A program made the translations under genes and the position numbers. DNA of 18,578 bases from Spirogloea muscicola. Its lineage: Eukaryota; Streptophyta; Zygnematophyceae; Spirogloeales; Spirogloeaceae. The first letter of the stretch is position 1. The number at the start of each line of letters is the position of its first letter. This document shows, piece by piece, positions 17,643 to 18,578 of this stretch. The stretch covers positions 217,995 through 236,572 of the forward strand of contig WELB01000041.1 of the NCBI GenBank assembly GCA_009602725.1. The letters run 5' to 3'. The notes under the pieces were generated by a model, which did not search any database, was not told the DNA's origin, and saw only the letters and a program-made list of their open reading frames with translations.

Positions 17643-18578
17643 CTACCAAGCGGTGATGGCGGTCGGGGCGTGGGGCGTCATCCATGAGGACAGTGGCGGC
17701 GACGAGCCGTGAGCACGATCCCAGCTATCTGCCAGAATGGTGGCCTTCGCGAGCTCCTTTCTCTCGCTGGCCTCTGGCGACGACGCGGGTGAGTCCCACT
17801 CGGTGCACCACTGCGCATCCTGCAGCCACTCCGCCTCAGCCAGCGGCGGCAGGCCGGCCCCTTCTGCCGCAGCTGCCCTGCCTTCGCCAACTGCGGCACA
17901 CTCCATGCCTCCAGCCGATGAAGGCTTGCCTGCGGTGTTGGGAGCAGTAGCGGCAGTGGCACCAACCGCTGTGGTGGCAGCGGCCACAATCGATGGCGTT
18001 GCCAAGGTCTCAGCCTCCTCTGCCCGCTTACGCTTCAGCAGCGCAGCCTCCAGAGCGATCGGGGGATGCTCCGCCGCCACGCCCAGCGGCTCCGCTTGCC
18101 CGTCGACGTGAGGAGTTCCGAATGGTGGCGCGCCAATCAATCCTTCCTTGGGCGCCGGCGACTCCTGCTGCTGCCGCTGGTGCTGCTCCGACTCCCGCCA
18201 AGCCGACAGCGCGCGCTCCAGCGCCGACACGCGGGACTGCGCCTCGGCCGCCTTCCAGGCGCTCAGCAGCTCGCTCAGCGCGGCCGAGTGGGGCTTGATG
18301 CCGCCATCAGAGGCCGCAGTGACGGCGCTCGTCCTGTTGGCGGCCAAGGACTCGTTCTCCTTGCCCGATGGAGACAGCTGCGGAGGGGCCAGGCGCTTGG
18401 CAAGGCCGGCGGCGCCCATGACATTGGCAAAGTCGGCCGGCAGCCGGCCGCGGGCGTCGCGTGAGGCAGCATCTGCTCCCCGATCTAGGAGCAGCTCGGC
18501 AGCCTCGGTGCTGGCGGCGGCAGCGGCGAGGTGCAGCGGCGTGCGGCCGGCGGCGTCGCGCGCGCCGGGCTTGGCGCC
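17643..18578 (-). CDS. Ankyrin-repeat protein, C-terminal part (runs off the window)
   Basis: One uninterrupted frame runs from the right edge to the stop at 17645-17643, 311 codons, with its start outside the window. The first ~50 residues hold ankyrin repeats: GRTPLHLAAAAASTEAAELL, LDRGADAASRDARGRLPADF. A predicted coiled-coil or amphipathic stretch follows (LSELLSAWKAAEAQSRVSAL, then ERALSAWRESEQHQRQQQE), with a basic LLKRKRAEEAE segment. After that comes an Ala/Thr-rich linker and an acidic, Trp-containing tail (EAEWLQDAQWCTEWDSPASS). Ankyrin repeats mediate protein binding; the partner and role cannot be told from this part. The gene converges with the DCN1-like gene. An ATG at 18419 is internal, since the ankyrin frame is open upstream of it. 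Confidence 0.75.
   Translation of the reverse strand, partial: GAKPGARDAAGRTPLHLAAAAASTEAAELLLDRGADAASRDARGRLPADFANVMGAAGLAKRLAPPQLSPSGKENESLAANRTSAVTAASDGGIKPHSAALSELLSAWKAAEAQSRVSALERALSAWRESEQHQRQQQESPAPKEGLIGAPPFGTPHVDGQAEPLGVAAEHPPIALEAALLKRKRAEEAETLATPSIVAAATTAVGATAATAPNTAGKPSSAGGMECAAVGEGRAAAAEGAGLPPLAEAEWLQDAQWCTEWDSPASSPEASERKELAKATILADSWDRAHGSSPPLSSWMTPHAPTAITAW

Overview
The window looks like nuclear DNA from a GC-rich, intron-rich green alga, most likely a chlorophyte and perhaps a trebouxiophyte. This is inferred from gene content and style. It carries plant-type gene families (a bHLH transcription factor, a NEMP/PNET2-type nuclear envelope protein and an AAR3/DCN1-type neddylation factor), GT-AG introns of about 90-500 bp, CGG/GCC trinucleotide runs and long antisense open frames of the kind GC-rich codon use creates. 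No bacterial operon structure, rRNA, tRNA or CRISPR array is visible.

Layout. 1-2149: poly-T tract, GC-rich leader and a three-exon bHLH factor (+). 2150-8503: 6.3 kb without a convincing gene. It holds a family of short dispersed elements with a shared 'GCCAGCCCGAA...GACAAGGTTCGAAGG' arm, a 93-bp-period duplication, an ambiguous base with a composition jump, a long near-perfect hairpin and small direct repeats. 8504-12121: a ten-exon NEMP-family inner nuclear membrane gene (-), reconstructed with consistent splice phases from signal peptide to acidic tail. 12122-12872: a 751-bp divergent intergenic region. 12873-16486: a nine-exon DCN1-like/AAR3-like cullin-neddylation gene (+), 299 aa. Its second intron contains an inverted-duplicated Ty3-type pol fragment. 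16487-17642: 3' flank. 17643-18578: the 3' end of an ankyrin-repeat gene (-) that runs off the window.

The four genes do not form a pathway. NEMP and DCN1-like share a divergent promoter region, and DCN1-like and the ankyrin gene converge. I do not see a new multi-gene system. The most unusual structures are the palindromic retroelement relic, in which integrase precedes reverse transcriptase, the dispersed repeat family with a dimeric core, and a 35-bp-stem hairpin at 6241-6349. Exon models were built by hand from splice signals, reading phase and family similarity recalled from knowledge. No database search was run.
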